Origin: Diadema setosum
Lineage: Eukaryota; Echinodermata; Echinoidea; Diadematoida; Diadematidae
Length of the DNA stretch: 64,000 nt
Direction of reading: 5' to 3'
NCBI RefSeq assembly: GCF_964275005.1
Contig: NC_092699.1
Coordinates: forward strand, 22,864,333 to 22,928,332
Shown here in pieces: positions 1-11,707 of this stretch. The position numbers were made by a program, and so were the translations under genes. The notes below the pieces were generated by a model. The model was not told the DNA's origin, did no database searches, and saw nothing but the letters and a program-made list of their open reading frames with translations. How positions within the stretch are numbered: the stretch's first letter is position 1; each line of letters starts with the position of its first letter.

Positions 1-635
1 GTATTATAGACAGATATAAGTGTGGAAACAGTTTGTGACCAGAGGTGAATGAGAAGATCAAATTAATGTGCAGCTATATATTTCATATGCAGCTAGCGAC
101 TTAAGATATAGCCACTGAAAAGAGAATTGCATAACCCGATAATGCTTATGCATTTCACAGAGGATACATTCATCACATTATACCCGTCCCGGATGTTCGT
201 CTTAAAATCTTGAATTTACTCACGTATATCTTATCAACCGCTGACATTTTTACACCAAAAGCATTTATTACCGGATAACATTTTGACCACTGACATCTTT
301 CCCCCGACACCTTATCTTATACACCTTATTTTCATAGAATTTCCATGGTGCACCATCATGAACGTCTCACCAATACGGATTATCCACTTCTGTCAATTCC
401 CGTGTCTATACCTTCCGCCTGAAACTTACAAGGGCAATCCAGAGGACATAGGCCTATCATAAAGCCAGGTCATTTCAGTCGTTATAGCTGATACATCCTC
501 TTTATTTTTTCCAAATCGAAAAGAACAAACACCAAGGCACAAACATACACCAATGAGTTTATATGGGGTTATAAAAAAATTATAACATGTGATATCAGCG
601 CTGAAAATGCAAAGGATTCTGTACATAGATTACCT

Positions 636-1010
636 TTAAAAGGGGAATTCCCGACCAGTCCAAACTTGGACTGGTATTAAGAAGAAAAAAAAGAGTACAA
701 AAAGAACACAGCTGTGAAAATTTGATCAAAATCGGACAGATATTAATGAAGTTAAGTTTCGCTTATTTTCTTAATTTAAACAGCTCTTGAACGGTCAATT
801 ATGACATTATCACATAAGTGATTTGATAAATGTCATCGCCTCACAGCTGGCCGTAGCCTTATTTAAAAATCTCGAAATGTCCTTCTTTTTTTTTTGTTCA
901 AACACAATTATACCCTAGTCTCATATATCAAAGTTTGTGACTGATCATTAGTGTAAAGTTATTATGCTTTACACCTTTAGACCCGTCTATAAAAGAAAAA
1001 AAATGACAAC
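636..1010. repeat. Degraded relative of the 11708-12318 miniature element
   Basis: The left end reads CTTTAAAAGGGGAATTC and is followed by a paired TTGGACTGG motif. It continues into text close to the left half of the 11708 element: a 'gatcaaaatcgga' block, a 'cttgaacggtcaat' block and a 'ctcacagct' block occur in the same order. No matching right end was found, so this is read as a truncated or decayed copy. The 1010 boundary is approximate. Confidence 0.5.
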
Positions 1011-1129
1011 TTTTGTAAACGATAAATGGAAATTTTGATTTGTAGATGACCCTGAGGAAGCGAGTCTTTAGGGAGCGGATCGACCGATGTATGGCGCACC
1101 GGAAGGATGATAGAGTGGGTCTATAGGTT

Positions 1130-1174
1130 CCCCCCCCCCTCCCCCCCCCTCCCCCCCCCCCCCCCCCCCCCCCC
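1130..1174. repeat. Poly-C tract (C runs broken by two T)
   Basis: Forty-five bases that are all C except for T at 1140 and 1150; the last run is 24 C. On the minus strand this is a G tract with clear quadruplex potential. It is one of about twelve such homopolymer tracts in the window. Confidence 0.95.
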
Positions 1175-3407
1175 GTCATCCGGTTACTCTCCCGAAACGT
1201 ACTTGTGGATGACATTCCTATAACTATAGTTTTGGGGTCATTTTGTTCCATGATATTTTTGCAATTACAGCAGCTGCCCCATCGCTGTTGTTCGAAGTAC
1301 ACTTTTATGGGGTGAATTTTCCTTTTTCTACAAGCCATAAGATATTTAGTACTATGAGAGGCAACATTATTTAACATGATGTCTGACATTTGTGACTGAA
1401 CAGCAGACTGCAAAAAAAAAAATAAAATAAAAATAATAATAAACACTTTTTCCAGTTCATATTTTTCATAGAAGATTTGATGAAAACCATTGTGTCATAT
1501 ACCATATTAAAGGTTATTTAATTGGCTATTAACCTGGTGGGTTTATACAAAGGGAAACTTTGTATGAAATAGGTGTCATTATCCCGAAGGTTCTTAATTC
1601 CGAGAATGAAAAAAAAAAAAATCGTTATTTTTTGGATTGTCGAACATTGGAAGAGCAAACCATTTTGCATTTTCGGTATAATCAGCCTTCAGAATAACGA
1701 ACTTTCGGAATAAGGAAAATAATGTAATAGCTCAAGTATTAAGACATAGAAGCCATTGAAGAAATTGTGAGGTTATGACTTCAACGCCTTGTCTACTTTG
1801 CATAAATTAGACCCGGACTATAATATAACTTTTTTTTTGCGAAATGTGATATTCAACTTCCGAACTCAAATCTATTATATCCTCTCTTATATTTTGCTAA
1901 GAAGCTTTTTTTTTTCTACTCTATTTATTTGCCTTTGCCACTGTTATGTTAGAACCATGACCAAATTAGAACGGAGTTGCCCTTAGATGACAGTCGATGA
2001 ATCATTTTGGAAAAGAGAGAGAAAAAACAAACATTGCACTGATGTACCCACATCTACAAACATTGCATTGATGTCGACCCACAGAAAGATGTGCTATGAC
2101 GTCACTCGCACAAAGTCAGGATATTCCATTATCATTTCATCTGATTTCATTTTTTATTTGCTAAATAGAAAAGTCGTCACGCAATCCCGGGCTTAGCCTT
2201 CACGTGGTTTCCCGTAATGTTAACGCACTTTGACCAGGTCCGGCTACTTTTGATTTTTACCAGATGTGCTCCTAGATCCGGAGGAGGATACTAACGTTTC
2301 CGGCATACTTATCGAGTCCTGTATTGAGTCCTGTATGTTGTTGATGTTGCTGTTGTTGAGTCCTGTATTGGTTTGTTATTGTTGATATTGTTGTTGTTGC
2401 TGCTTCCTGTTGCTGCTGTTTGCTGTTGTTTTTGTTCGAGCTGTTCAAGAAAGAATCCGTGTTTTTCTTTTTTCAAATAAGCGTGGCTTTAATGTAAACT
2501 CACAACGACACGGAATGTTCCAATACTAGTAGTGATAACTTCTTTTTTTTTTCTTCTTCTTCTTCTTCTTCTTCAGTTGGTTAGATCATTTGGTGACCGG
2601 AAGACCTCATCAGTGCCCAAGGAAACGTAGAGAAAGAATGGTGTAACCGGACATTTTGATTTCAAACCGCAAGACGGAAAGGCAGTTAGAGCTGCAAACG
2701 CAACTGCGCGCCATGCCACTAGAAAAAAAAGAGAGAGAGAGAGAAAAAAAAAAAGGAAAAGAGAAAAAAAGATAGCAATGAGAGAGGTAGGGCGTGGTGA
2801 AAAGGGATTCTGCCATCTTTGCGCATGTGGTACCTAAAGAAAAAATATGCATTTATTTAGTAGATGATGATGATGATGATCATGATCATGATCATGATCA
2901 TCATCATAATAATAATAATGATACTGCTTTACAATTATAGGTTTGACTTATGGTACAAATGATTTGATTTAATGAAAATGGTTTAAGAAACGATTTGTAA
3001 TAATTGTGATGCACATGGAGACTATATTGGTCTTAATCCTAAATCACGATACATCTTATCGTGATAAAATGATTTTCCTCTTTCTCTCTTTGTCCCATTC
3101 CCCTCTATGGTGTTTGTATACCGCCTTTAATTACGCTCTATACACGAAGCCTCCCTGCTATCACCATTTTGTAGGGCCTATCATTATCATGAAATGATAT
3201 ATTTCAGTCATGATTCCGTCTACAATCTTTCGTAACATCATGCCATTATGGCACATCCGATGACTGTTGTCATAACTAACAATGTCATGAGTCGATAAGA
3301 TCTGATCTTACCCTTTAACTTCTTTGTGTTTGCCTATAGGGTGTCAAAACGATTGAGACGTTTCGCCCATTACTTCAGAGCTACATAATATATGTTTCTT
3401 TGTTGCA

Positions 3408-3772
3408 TTAGTGAAGATAATCAAAACGCAAGCTGTGTTATATAGATATTATCTAACATGAATTTGTGTACTTTTATTTTTTCCACACGAGGGTCCGTTT
3501 CTGAAGATTCTTAGCTTGAGGGAGTTTGTCGCAAAATTAATAGCGCCCTCCCATTTACCATAAGTTGTCTGCAGCCTTCATCGTTGCGTTAGTGAAGATA
3601 TCAAAAGCCAAACTATGTAGTAAAGAATGGATTATCTAACATGAATTTGTGTACTTTTATCTTTTTTTTTTAACACGAGGGTCCATTTCTGAAGATTATT
3701 TGCTTGAGGGAGTTCGTCGCAAAATTGACAGCGCCCTCTATATTTACCATAAGGTGTCTGCAGCCTTCATCA
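3408..3772. repeat. Tandem duplication, period about 180 bp, two units
   Basis: Two adjacent diverged copies start near 3408 and 3588. Each contains, in the same order, a 'ttagtgaagat' block, 'ttatctaacatgaatttgtg', 'acgagggtcc', 'ttgagggagtt', 'gcgccctc' and 'ctgcagccttcat'. The copies differ by scattered substitutions and a few indels, so the duplication is not recent. A (CTT)n tract and a TA microsatellite follow directly. Confidence 0.8.
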
Positions 3773-3825
3773 CTCGCTTTCTTCTTCTTCTTCTTCTTCT
3801 TCTTCTTCTACGTCATCCAAGCTAG

Positions 3826-3829
3826 TATA

Positions 3830-3901
<72 letters not shown>
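3826..3901. repeat. (TA)n microsatellite
   Basis: About 75 bp of almost pure AT dinucleotide repeat with one G interruption near 3836. It is preceded by a (CTT)n tract at about 3778-3809. Confidence 0.95.
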
Positions 3902-3902
<1 letters not shown>

Positions 3903-4077
3903 CATTAAGAAAGAGCACTTGAGTTACATCTTTTTGAGTGCAGACAAATTGAGTTATAGGGGGAAAATGACAGAGTGCGGACGAGGTTTTCTGAAGTACT
4001 TGCCATCACATCTCATCATACACTATTTTTAATGATATTCATTCACTTCCATTCATGAAATATACCATGTAAACGTA

Positions 4078-4079
4078 CA

Positions 4080-4113
<34 letters not shown>

Positions 4114-4141
4114 AACACACACACACAAACACACACACACA
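4078..4141. repeat. (CA)n microsatellite
   Basis: CA dinucleotide array with a few ACAAAC interruptions. It is followed by TGTATG-rich simple sequence to about 4320. Confidence 0.95.
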
Positions 4142-4320
4142 AGCATACCCATTTACTCAGTTTTCTCCCCTTCCTCTCTCTTCCTCTCTGCGGTCTCTGC
4201 CTGTTCGTCTATCTGTATGTATGTATAAGTACGAAGGTGTACACAATGTATGTTTGTCTGTTTGTATGTGATATATGTTTGTATGTATGGATGCATGCAT
4301 GCACACATATGTAATATACA

Positions 4321-4344
4321 TCAGGGAGGTGTCTCACCTCCCTG
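4321..4344. repeat. Short perfect hairpin, CAGGGAGGTG arms
   Basis: Ten-base arms CAGGGAGGTG and CACCTCCCTG surround a 3-base loop. Almost the same palindrome occurs at 11321-11349, so it is a repeated unit rather than a chance palindrome. Function is unknown. It is not followed by a T run, and nothing suggests a histone-type 3' end. Confidence 0.75.
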
Positions 4345-4439
4345 TATACATGTATGTGTGCACATATGTATGCATAGTATATGTACATTGAATGGACCGT
4401 AATGCCTGCTTGTGATCCACTATGCCGTTCTCTGGTACT

Positions 4440-4646
4440 TATAAAAGTGGATATTTTCGCGCGACTAATTTTTCGCGCTAGGCCGGGTCAGAAGAGTTTC
4501 GCGTGTTTTTAATTCCGCGGAATCAAGACATCACGCACAGGAACGTATGGCAAGCAAAAATATTCGCGTGTCTTTATTTTCGCGCTAGTTTCTGGTTGCG
4601 CGAAATGCGCGAAAATTTCAACACCGCGAATATTTCCACTTTTACA
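4440..4646 (-). mobile_element. TA-flanked miniature element, CTGTAAAAGTGG family, copy 1
   Basis: About 207 bp with imperfect inverted ends of the type CTGTAAAAGTGGAAATTTTCGCG and an interior rich in CGCGAAA motifs. It is in the opposite orientation to the copies at 24323, 28307 and 39912. It has no coding capacity, so it is read as a non-autonomous DNA transposon (MITE). The TA target duplication is clear in the copy at 24323. Confidence 0.75.
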
Positions 4647-5117
4647 GATTATTATTTCATATGTCATTATGGTGGACACAGACAACATCAGCTTTAGATT
4701 GCATGTCAATAGATTATTATCTCACATTTTCTCTTTCGTTCCTTTGCACAGACATATCAAGGTTTGTATGTTTGTATGTTTTAACCTTCCTTGTTTATTT
4801 TTATTTTACTGTGCATACTGAGAACTGCGTTCGCCACGCTAGATTCGAGTCTGTACAGCTGCCTTGATACATATGCCACGGCGTACTGACCTGAAAAAGC
4901 ACCTAAACTATCGACTTTATCAGAATAATGGTGATACTCTCAAACTTTCACACAGGATATCAACAATGAAGCCAAAGACACATGTTTATAGACTTCAGAC
5001 AAGGGGTCAATTAAACTCTTTCTTGTTCTTGATTTTTTTTTCTTAATAAAACACAACCATGACAGCTACATTGTGAATTAAAGTAGGTACAATGTACTCA
5101 TAAGTAATAAAAGTTTC

Positions 5118-5123
5118 TTTATT
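5118..5123 (-). terminator. Candidate polyadenylation signal for the lipocalin gene
   Basis: AATAAA on the minus strand, about 530 bp downstream of the lipocalin stop codon. It is the first convincing hexamer I saw in the right orientation. No transcript evidence is available, so this is only a candidate. Confidence 0.3.
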
Positions 5124-5649
5124 TCAAATCTGGATGAAGATATTTTCCCGTATCAATCACTGATTTGATCTCATAGATCTACAGATAAGGGTAGTTATAA
5201 GAACTATAGATTTGTATAATCAAAGCTGAATTATTGCTATAATGCGTAATGTGAGGGTTTCATTTTTGTATCCAGTTAGGTTGGGTAAGGAGGTTAGACT
5301 CTGTCCCGATTGACTTTTCTCTTGATTTCGTCCCAATATGCAACAATATCTATAAGTTGTAGCGTGGGTTTTCGGAACAACAGATTCAGCCGAGTCGACA
5401 TCTAACCGACACGGCGTTCAGATAATGCATGGTTCAGAGTCATGTGGAGAATTAAGATTACGAATGCAAATGAGAAAGCACTGCAATAGATTGTCTAATG
5501 AACCATAACAATGATATTAACTGCTGATCTGTGAGTGAGCCTGCACAAATGTGTCATAACCATCTGGAGTAATTTGGTATTTACATGCCAGGTAGAACAG
5601 GTCTGTCGGATCGACTATAAGCGAATTAGACCTCATGGGCCATCGGATC

Positions 5650-7073
5650 TCATATGGGCCTGTCGGATCTCATAGGTCCTTCAGATCTCATAGGTCCTTC
5701 AGATCTCATAGGGTCATCGGATCTCATTGGTTCATCGGATCTCATAGGCCTGTCGGATCTCATTGGGTCATCGGATCTCATGGGGCTGTCGGATCTCATT
5801 GGTTCATCGGATCTCATGGGCCTGTCGGATCTCATGGGGTCATCGGATCTCATCGGACCATCGGTTCTCATGGGCCTGTCGGATCTCATTGGTCCATCGG
5901 ATCTCATGGGTTCGTCGGTTCTCATCGGTCTGTCGGGGCCATCGGTTGGACCGACGTCTCTTCGGCAGTTGGCCTGGTTGCTCAAGATCATCTTGTTCAC
6001 GTTGATGCCCTGAGCAGCAAAGAGGCGGTAGTAACGTCCCAGTTCCTCTTCACTCACATCCGTGTCCCTCGCCAATACCCAGTTGTTCTGGATGTTCATG
6101 AAGCCCCAGAAGAACTCGGAGCAAGAGTGCACCAGAGCGTAGCGACGGTAGTCTGTATCCAGGACCCAGTAGTCTCCAGATCCTCCGTCTGTATGATAAC
6201 ATTAAGATAACAAGAAATTGAACGATACATATTACTTCTAGTGCTTTGATGGGTATCTTTAAAAATCTTTTTACAAAAATAAAAATACAAATAGATGAAT
6301 GAATAAAAAAATATTGCAACAGAAATTGACGGAGATCTACCAGGAACACGTACTTTCTTTCAATTCCATTCAAATGATTTTAATTCCAATACAAATTAAT
6401 ATGGAGAGTAATATACAAAAAGAAAGTATATTACTTTTCTATATACAGTATTACTTTCTATTATAGAAAGTAATATACAAAGTAATATATAATATATCTA
6501 TACACTCTCCTACATAACGCTTACATGAGAACAAAATTTTGGCTCCTGTAACAAAGCCGTAACAAGTAAACTTACACGAATTGCAAGTAAAGATTATGGA
6601 CATGTGAGAAATTCATGTCTATATCCGAAGAAAAATGGGGAAAAAATGAATTTCTCAGAAAGATGTACCCTGACATGAGTGTGCAAACGCCTCTCCACAA
6701 AGTTTGATTGTTTCAATAACACGGCATAGGGCCTACTTAAAAGCCGATGGAATATGACCATCGTCATTGACAACTCAAAATTAATTGTCTTTGCATTTGC
6801 CTTTTCTTGTCTTTGTCTTTGTCTATGTATGGCATAAATGTCGTTTTTCGATTTGACAATTTTTTTACGTAAAGGAAGTGTTATTTAGTCTTCTTAATGA
6901 GTTGACATTGTAATTCTAAGCCTTGCAAAAACACAAATAAAGCAAAGTAAAAAAAAAAACACACTTTATGTTGCCATTTTCTACTTACTCTAAGACACTT
7001 TCGATACTGAGTTTTTTCACGTGCGCTTTGAAATAACTGATTTTCTTCTTCTTTTTCTCCTTACGTTATTATC

Positions 7074-7132
<59 letters not shown>

Positions 7133-8601
7133 CATTAAAGACAGTTATCTCTTTAGTTCTTTCAGCGTGTTACATCCCATACAAATGACAAGAGAAATAT
7201 TATCATAATTTCAATCACATTACAATGAAACGCCATTCCGGCCGACCATGCATTCAAGCTTTGCTTAATATGGCGGACATCTGCGCTTTCTGAATCTGTT
7301 TTTTTACCTATCTTTGCTCCTTTATAATGCAAGATCAATTAGTCTGTATGTTAATTATACTTTTATTCTAAGTTATAGTTTACAATTTCTATACCTTGTG
7401 ATCACAATTTCTTTCTACAGTTAGTGAACTTTATATTATGAAATATTGATTGTATCATTTACTGAAATTATACAAATAAAGTCCTTATGAAGTAAGAAAA
7501 TATGACACACAAAAGTTCAGCTTAAGTTTATTTCTGTCTTGCATTTTCATACAACAAAATTACAGAAATTGTAGAATAATCATAAAATTGTTGATATGCA
7601 TTGGTACACATTATAATAAATTATGTAGTACAATCGAAGGAAAATTGTATGAGACATATAAAGGTGTGTCAAAATGTATGTGTATACATCGTTTATGCAG
7701 AGGGGACATTTAAAAAAAAAGGTTATGAAACTAAATGATTGGAAATGCACTAAGTCATCTTCATATGAAAGCAGAGTTTGACTCGGGTGACAAAGGGGAC
7801 CACTCTTCATTGCATACCCCAGTCATCCACCCCTTCATTGTACTCATCTCTGTTTATTCTTATCATCCGTTTCTGATTATCCCAAAAGATGCGCCCTTTT
7901 TAAATCGTTTCCAATGCAAATACTAATGAAATGCGTGCGTGATGATTTATGCGAGCATCACAGTAGGACTAGAGTGGATAAGACATAGATAATCATTATT
8001 ATTATTACTTTTTTTTTGATAGATGGTCGGGATTGAAGCCTACTTTGTGCGTTCATTTTGGACTAAAAATGTTTTACCTGATGGGTGCCGTTCATAACCT
8101 GGCAATACTGGGGTAGTAACTATGGCTCTCTGTTAGAGCAGAATATGGAGAAGCTACACTGTATCCTGGAAAAGAAGACCATGTATATCTATCAACATTA
8201 TTATATCATCGTCATAACAAAAAAAAAAAAAAAAAAAGAAATATAGATACAACTCACGGCCTAGGGAACTTACAGGAGAAGAATCTGACGGAGAGTTTTC
8301 CTGGTTCCTGCCAGTCCGGCGCTCTTGCCTCGCCGATGAAAGAGATGGGTTGCCTGTTCCTCATGACACCCGTGTTGTTGACGATGATGAATCCATCGCC
8401 CATTTTGTACTCGGCTGAGATACACGACAGTCCCTCTTCGAAGACGGCGTAAAACCTGGCGATCTCGTACCACTTACCCAGGTAGGCCTCGATGTTGAAG
8501 TCTCGCATGACACGAACTTCGGGACACCCGCCGAAGCCGATGACCTGGGCCGAAGCGACCCCGGCCAGAGCCAGAACGAACACGGCAGCGATCACGCGCA
8601 T
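5650..8601 (-). CDS. Secreted lipocalin (apolipoprotein D-like) with a hexapeptide-repeat C-terminal tail
   Basis: Two coding exons, 8601-8274 and 6188-5650, join through a GT-AG intron (donor GTAAGT, acceptor ATACAG) and give 288 residues. The start was chosen because the ATG at 8601 opens a clean signal peptide, MRVIAAVFVLALAGVASAQ. The mature part has the lipocalin landmarks in order: GCPEV, YLGKWYEIARF (first structurally conserved region), YWVLDTDYRRYALVHSC (second), NNWVLARD (third) and a final conserved NC near residue 184. This matches the length and layout of apolipoprotein D. The family binds small hydrophobic ligands in a beta barrel and is exported; the ligand here cannot be read from sequence. 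Residues 197-288 form a repeat tail absent from ordinary ApoD. Both exons align well with ApoD, so the core call is firm; the native extent of the tail depends on the minisatellite being correctly assembled. Confidence 0.9.
5656..5928 (-). repeat. 18-bp coding minisatellite, 15 units, lipocalin tail
   Basis: Tandem 18-bp units lie inside the last lipocalin exon. Each unit encodes Pro-Met-Arg-Ser/Thr-Asp/Glu-x, where x is Gly, Arg, Asp, Glu or Ser. The frame is kept through all fifteen units and the ORF ends two codons later at the stop (5650-5652). Variation is concentrated at the x codon and the Pro third base. The Met-Arg-Ser-Asp core is nearly fixed. The opposite strand is also open over this array in more than one frame, which is a by-product of the repeat. 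Confidence 0.92.
7069..7135. repeat. (TTA)n microsatellite in the lipocalin intron
   Basis: A run of ATT/TTA trinucleotides with a few ATC variants, within the intron (6189-8273). I see no other coding sequence in this intron. Confidence 0.95.
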
Positions 8602-8693
8602 GATTTTTCTGTGAAGCCCTGCGACTGGTCTGGGCAAAGTGATCTGGTCCAAGTGATGGAGTGTCCCACGGAGAGAACCGTTTATTTGAGGCT

Positions 8694-8707
8694 AAGAAGA
8701 TAAAAAG
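8694..8707 (-). promoter_or_regulatory. Possible TATA-like element of the lipocalin gene
   Basis: On the minus strand the sequence CTTTTTATCTTC lies about 95-105 bases upstream of the lipocalin ATG. The spacing would suit a short 5' UTR. A good splice donor (GTAAGT) also occurs at 8891-8886 on the minus strand, so transcription may instead start further upstream with a non-coding first exon. Neither alternative can be decided from sequence. Confidence 0.25.
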
Positions 8708-9491
8708 GCAGCGTCACGTATGTCGCTTGCTCGCAAGTTTGAAGTACAACAAGTGAAAACTATGAAAAAAGAAGAGGACGCTGTGGATTCTATGGGTGTG
8801 GCGATGAGTCGACAAACTTTCACTCCGTTTAAGTCAACATGACAAGAAACTAAAATAGACTGAGGAGCTTCTATGACGTCGTAACACTTACGTAATCAAG
8901 GGTGGCGTGCCCAGTGGAGGGCTCTTCAGTACCAGGTCTTGGACAAACAGGGAGCAGCCCGACATCTCCAAGCGGTACCAGCCAAAATTGAGGAGGGGAT
9001 ATTCTGCGGATGGAGTACATGTACATGCACCAGCTAGGGCCTATTGTTTGGCAGACACAAATATGGTTTCCCCTTGTAATATTGCCAGCGATTGTGTCTG
9101 CAACTGAAAATATTTTCTTATACTCCATACAACTTGACATGAATCAGTAGGTTGTGTGTATGTTTTGTTTTGTTTTTTTCAAAATAATTTCGTATTTCTT
9201 TTCCATATACAGTCGTTTGCCCAGTTATTGGGTATTTTAATATGGTCCTGTTATTGCATCATATTGCACCAGCCCTTTCTTCCCCCCCCCCCCCTGCAGT
9301 ACAGCATTGCTTTTCTTAGACTTTGAAGTGATACAGAGTCACAGTAATTCCGATCTAAATGTATACCCGTCTCATGTCCCAACGCAGCAGTGCACAGACC
9401 CGAGTGTCAGTTACGTAATATAATTTTATTATGATAATGAATAATGTTAATGATAACACCACTCGCAGACACGTCTAGATTATGTTTCTAC

Positions 9492-10060
9492 TTAAAGGAC
9501 AAGTTCACCTTCATAAACATAAGGATTGAGAGAATGCAGCAATATTAGTAGAACACATCAGTGAAAGTTTGAGGAAAATTGGACAATCGATGCAAAAGTT
9601 ATGAATTTTTAACATTTTTGTGTTGGAACCGCTGGATGAGGAGACTACTAGGGCTCGTGATGTCATATGAGTACAACAGTATAAAGAAAATGTAAAGAAA
9701 ATTCAACATATTTTCACTTTTTTCGCATAATAAAAGAGCACTTGACTTGCCTCTTTCTAAAGGCAATGGGAATAATATTACCCATAACATATGTCAGTAA
9801 CGAGTCAAGGGAGTGTGTACTTTTTTCAAAAGATGAAATTTTGTGAAATTCTCTTTACATTTTTTCCTTATATTGTTGTACGCATGTGACATCATACACT
9901 GCAATAGTCTTCTCATCCAGCGGTGACTGCACAAAAACTTCAAAAATTCATAACTTTTGAACGGATTGTCCGATTTTCTTCAAATTTTCAATGATGTGTT
10001 CTACTAATATTGCTACATTCTCTCAATCCTTATGTTAGTGAAGGTGAACTTGTCCTTTAA
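9492..10060. mobile_element. TTAA-bounded miniature element with long inverted repeats, copy 1
   Basis: The left end TTAAAGGACAAGTTCACC pairs with the right end GGTGAACTTGTCCTTTAA. The inverted arms extend inward for well over 100 bp, including the 'tcaatccttatg', 'tagaacacatca' and 'cataacttttg' blocks. It is about 569 bp with no ORF. A related but diverged copy lies at 49671-50243. The class is non-autonomous DNA transposon; the TTAA ends suggest a TTAA-specific transposase such as piggyBac, which is inference. Confidence 0.85.
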
Positions 10061-10800
10061 CTGAAAAAAAAAAATCGTGCGGGATCCTTGAAAGAAATCA
10101 GGGTATAGTGGTAGTGGAGATTGATGGTACGTTGAATACTAAATACGTGTCCAAACACTTCCATTCTATATTGTCATATTTTAGAACATTTATACGTACA
10201 TTATTAAACTAAAATAACGATCATTGCCAACACAATATCAGCCAAGATAACTCGTCTTCATCTAAGGTGATAGAATACAAATAAGACCAAGAGAGAATAA
10301 AAGAGAATACCTTTTTAATGAAGCATTGGGTTTTTGTCCAAATCATAATCTCACTGCCATGAACTGACCGTGAAAAGCTCATTAGTGGTATGGTATATTC
10401 TTATTCCTTCGCCCTGTGACCGGGGTTCAAGTGCTTGGTTTATTAGTTACTTCTTTTCCTCATAATGTTCATAATAATATCACACAGATCGAACACAAGA
10501 TCTCATTTACGAAGATTGAATGCACAACAAAACAGAAGATCTATGTACGTTCAGCAACATCCATCGATCTATAATGGTGTCAGATATATCGTTTCGATGA
10601 AATACATTATTGTGAAATAAGGTCAGAGTTTTGGAGTTTTGGAGAAGAGAGCCGACGCCTATGATGAGCGGTATCATAATGCCACGCCCTCTCTTTATGG
10701 CACTCTGTTTACACTGCTGGAACGGAGAATATCGTCGGACAAAAGTCTACCGTTTCTCCGTCCTCATTTTTGTGATACTCACTGTGATATGTTTGCTTAT

Positions 10801-10815
10801 GGGGGGGGGGGGGGG
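10801..10815. repeat. Poly-G tract (15 G)
   Basis: Uninterrupted run of 15 G. Other G/C runs of at least 10 bp outside genes lie at 9282-9294 (C), 11532-11552 (21 G), 15432-15444 (C) and 21358-21370 (C). Confidence 0.95.
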
Positions 10816-11320
10816 TCTAAAATCATTACTCTTTATAGCAATTATGGTGACCACAGTCATGTAACTAAGAACGATAGTAGTAGTCTTGAACATAATATGA
10901 CAAAATAATGGTATAATGGCATAGTACAAAAATAAATAGTACAAAAATAAATATTATGTGTGCCAGTTCACGCGATACACGCGCGTACAACTACAATTCA
11001 CGGTCTACAGGCATATAAGTTTACGATCACAGTCATATACATTAATGCATCATCTTGAGCAAAGAGTTTATACGTTTTAGTCCGAAAACGTTCTAAATAT
11101 CTTTACGTGGTACAATACTATTATCGGAAACAACAGACAAACACACAAACAGACCGGGAAATAAAGAGACCTGGAATTGTTTGGCACTGCACAGACAGAT
11201 TAAGCCATAATATTACTATATTACTTTTTTTAGAACCAGCCACTGCATGAAAGTATGAAGGAGATTATTCCAAGAGCCATTTGCATGTCCTCGTGTTTAT
11301 TTCAGTATACCTATCTATTA

Positions 11321-11349
11321 AATCAGGGAAGTGAGTCACCTCCCTGATT
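11321..11349. repeat. Short hairpin, second copy of the CAGGGAGGTG palindrome
   Basis: ATCAGGGAAGTGA and TCACCTCCCTGAT form a near-perfect stem with one mismatch. It is the same palindrome as at 4321-4344. The flanks are unrelated apart from AT richness. Confidence 0.75.
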
Positions 11350-11707
11350 AAATCGAGCTGGACAGATTTCTATTTAGCACACATTAACCCCTCGCAGTCT
11401 TAGCTTTTGTAGGACTTCATCACCTTGAATATATCTTATATAAGAAAAAGCAGGCTCCAATACAGGACGGGAAGGGATGCCTTATCCACCACGACACCCA
11501 CGCTAACACTGTTGTTCACGAATCCTGTATTGGGGGGGGGGGGGGGGGGGGGTGCGTTTCATTAATTGCTCTCTTTAAAGGAACATGGAGAGAGATGTGT
11601 TTCCGTCTTAAAACACCGTTCGATATAGGGATATGCGATTGTTGCAAACTTTGCCTGTTTGATTGGTTTGGGGTTGATATGGGGGATGGGGCGTCTGGTC
11701 CGTCACT

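Larger units (their letters stand above)
1..5649. other. Repeat-rich intergenic region left of the lipocalin gene
   Basis: No coding exon could be supported here on either strand. The open frames are short, low in complexity, or run through simple repeats. The stretch holds a degraded TTAA-type miniature element (636-1010), a C-rich tract (1130-1174), a tandem duplication (3408-3772), TA and CA microsatellites, a short hairpin (4321-4344) and a TA-flanked miniature element (4440-4646). The end at 5118-5650 probably contains the 3' UTR of the minus-strand lipocalin gene. Confidence 0.6.

Noticed and set aside
5635-6210. Plus-strand 191-codon open frame of GSHRS-type repeats opposite the lipocalin tail
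   Set aside because: It is open only because the 18-bp repeat lacks stops in this frame. It runs antisense to a well-supported lipocalin exon with matching splice site and family motifs.
10357-10445. tRNA-like text (AGCTCATTAGTGGTATGGT ... GGGGTTCAAGTGC)
   Set aside because: The A- and B-like boxes are present but the acceptor and anticodon stems do not pair, so it is neither a tRNA gene nor a clear SINE.
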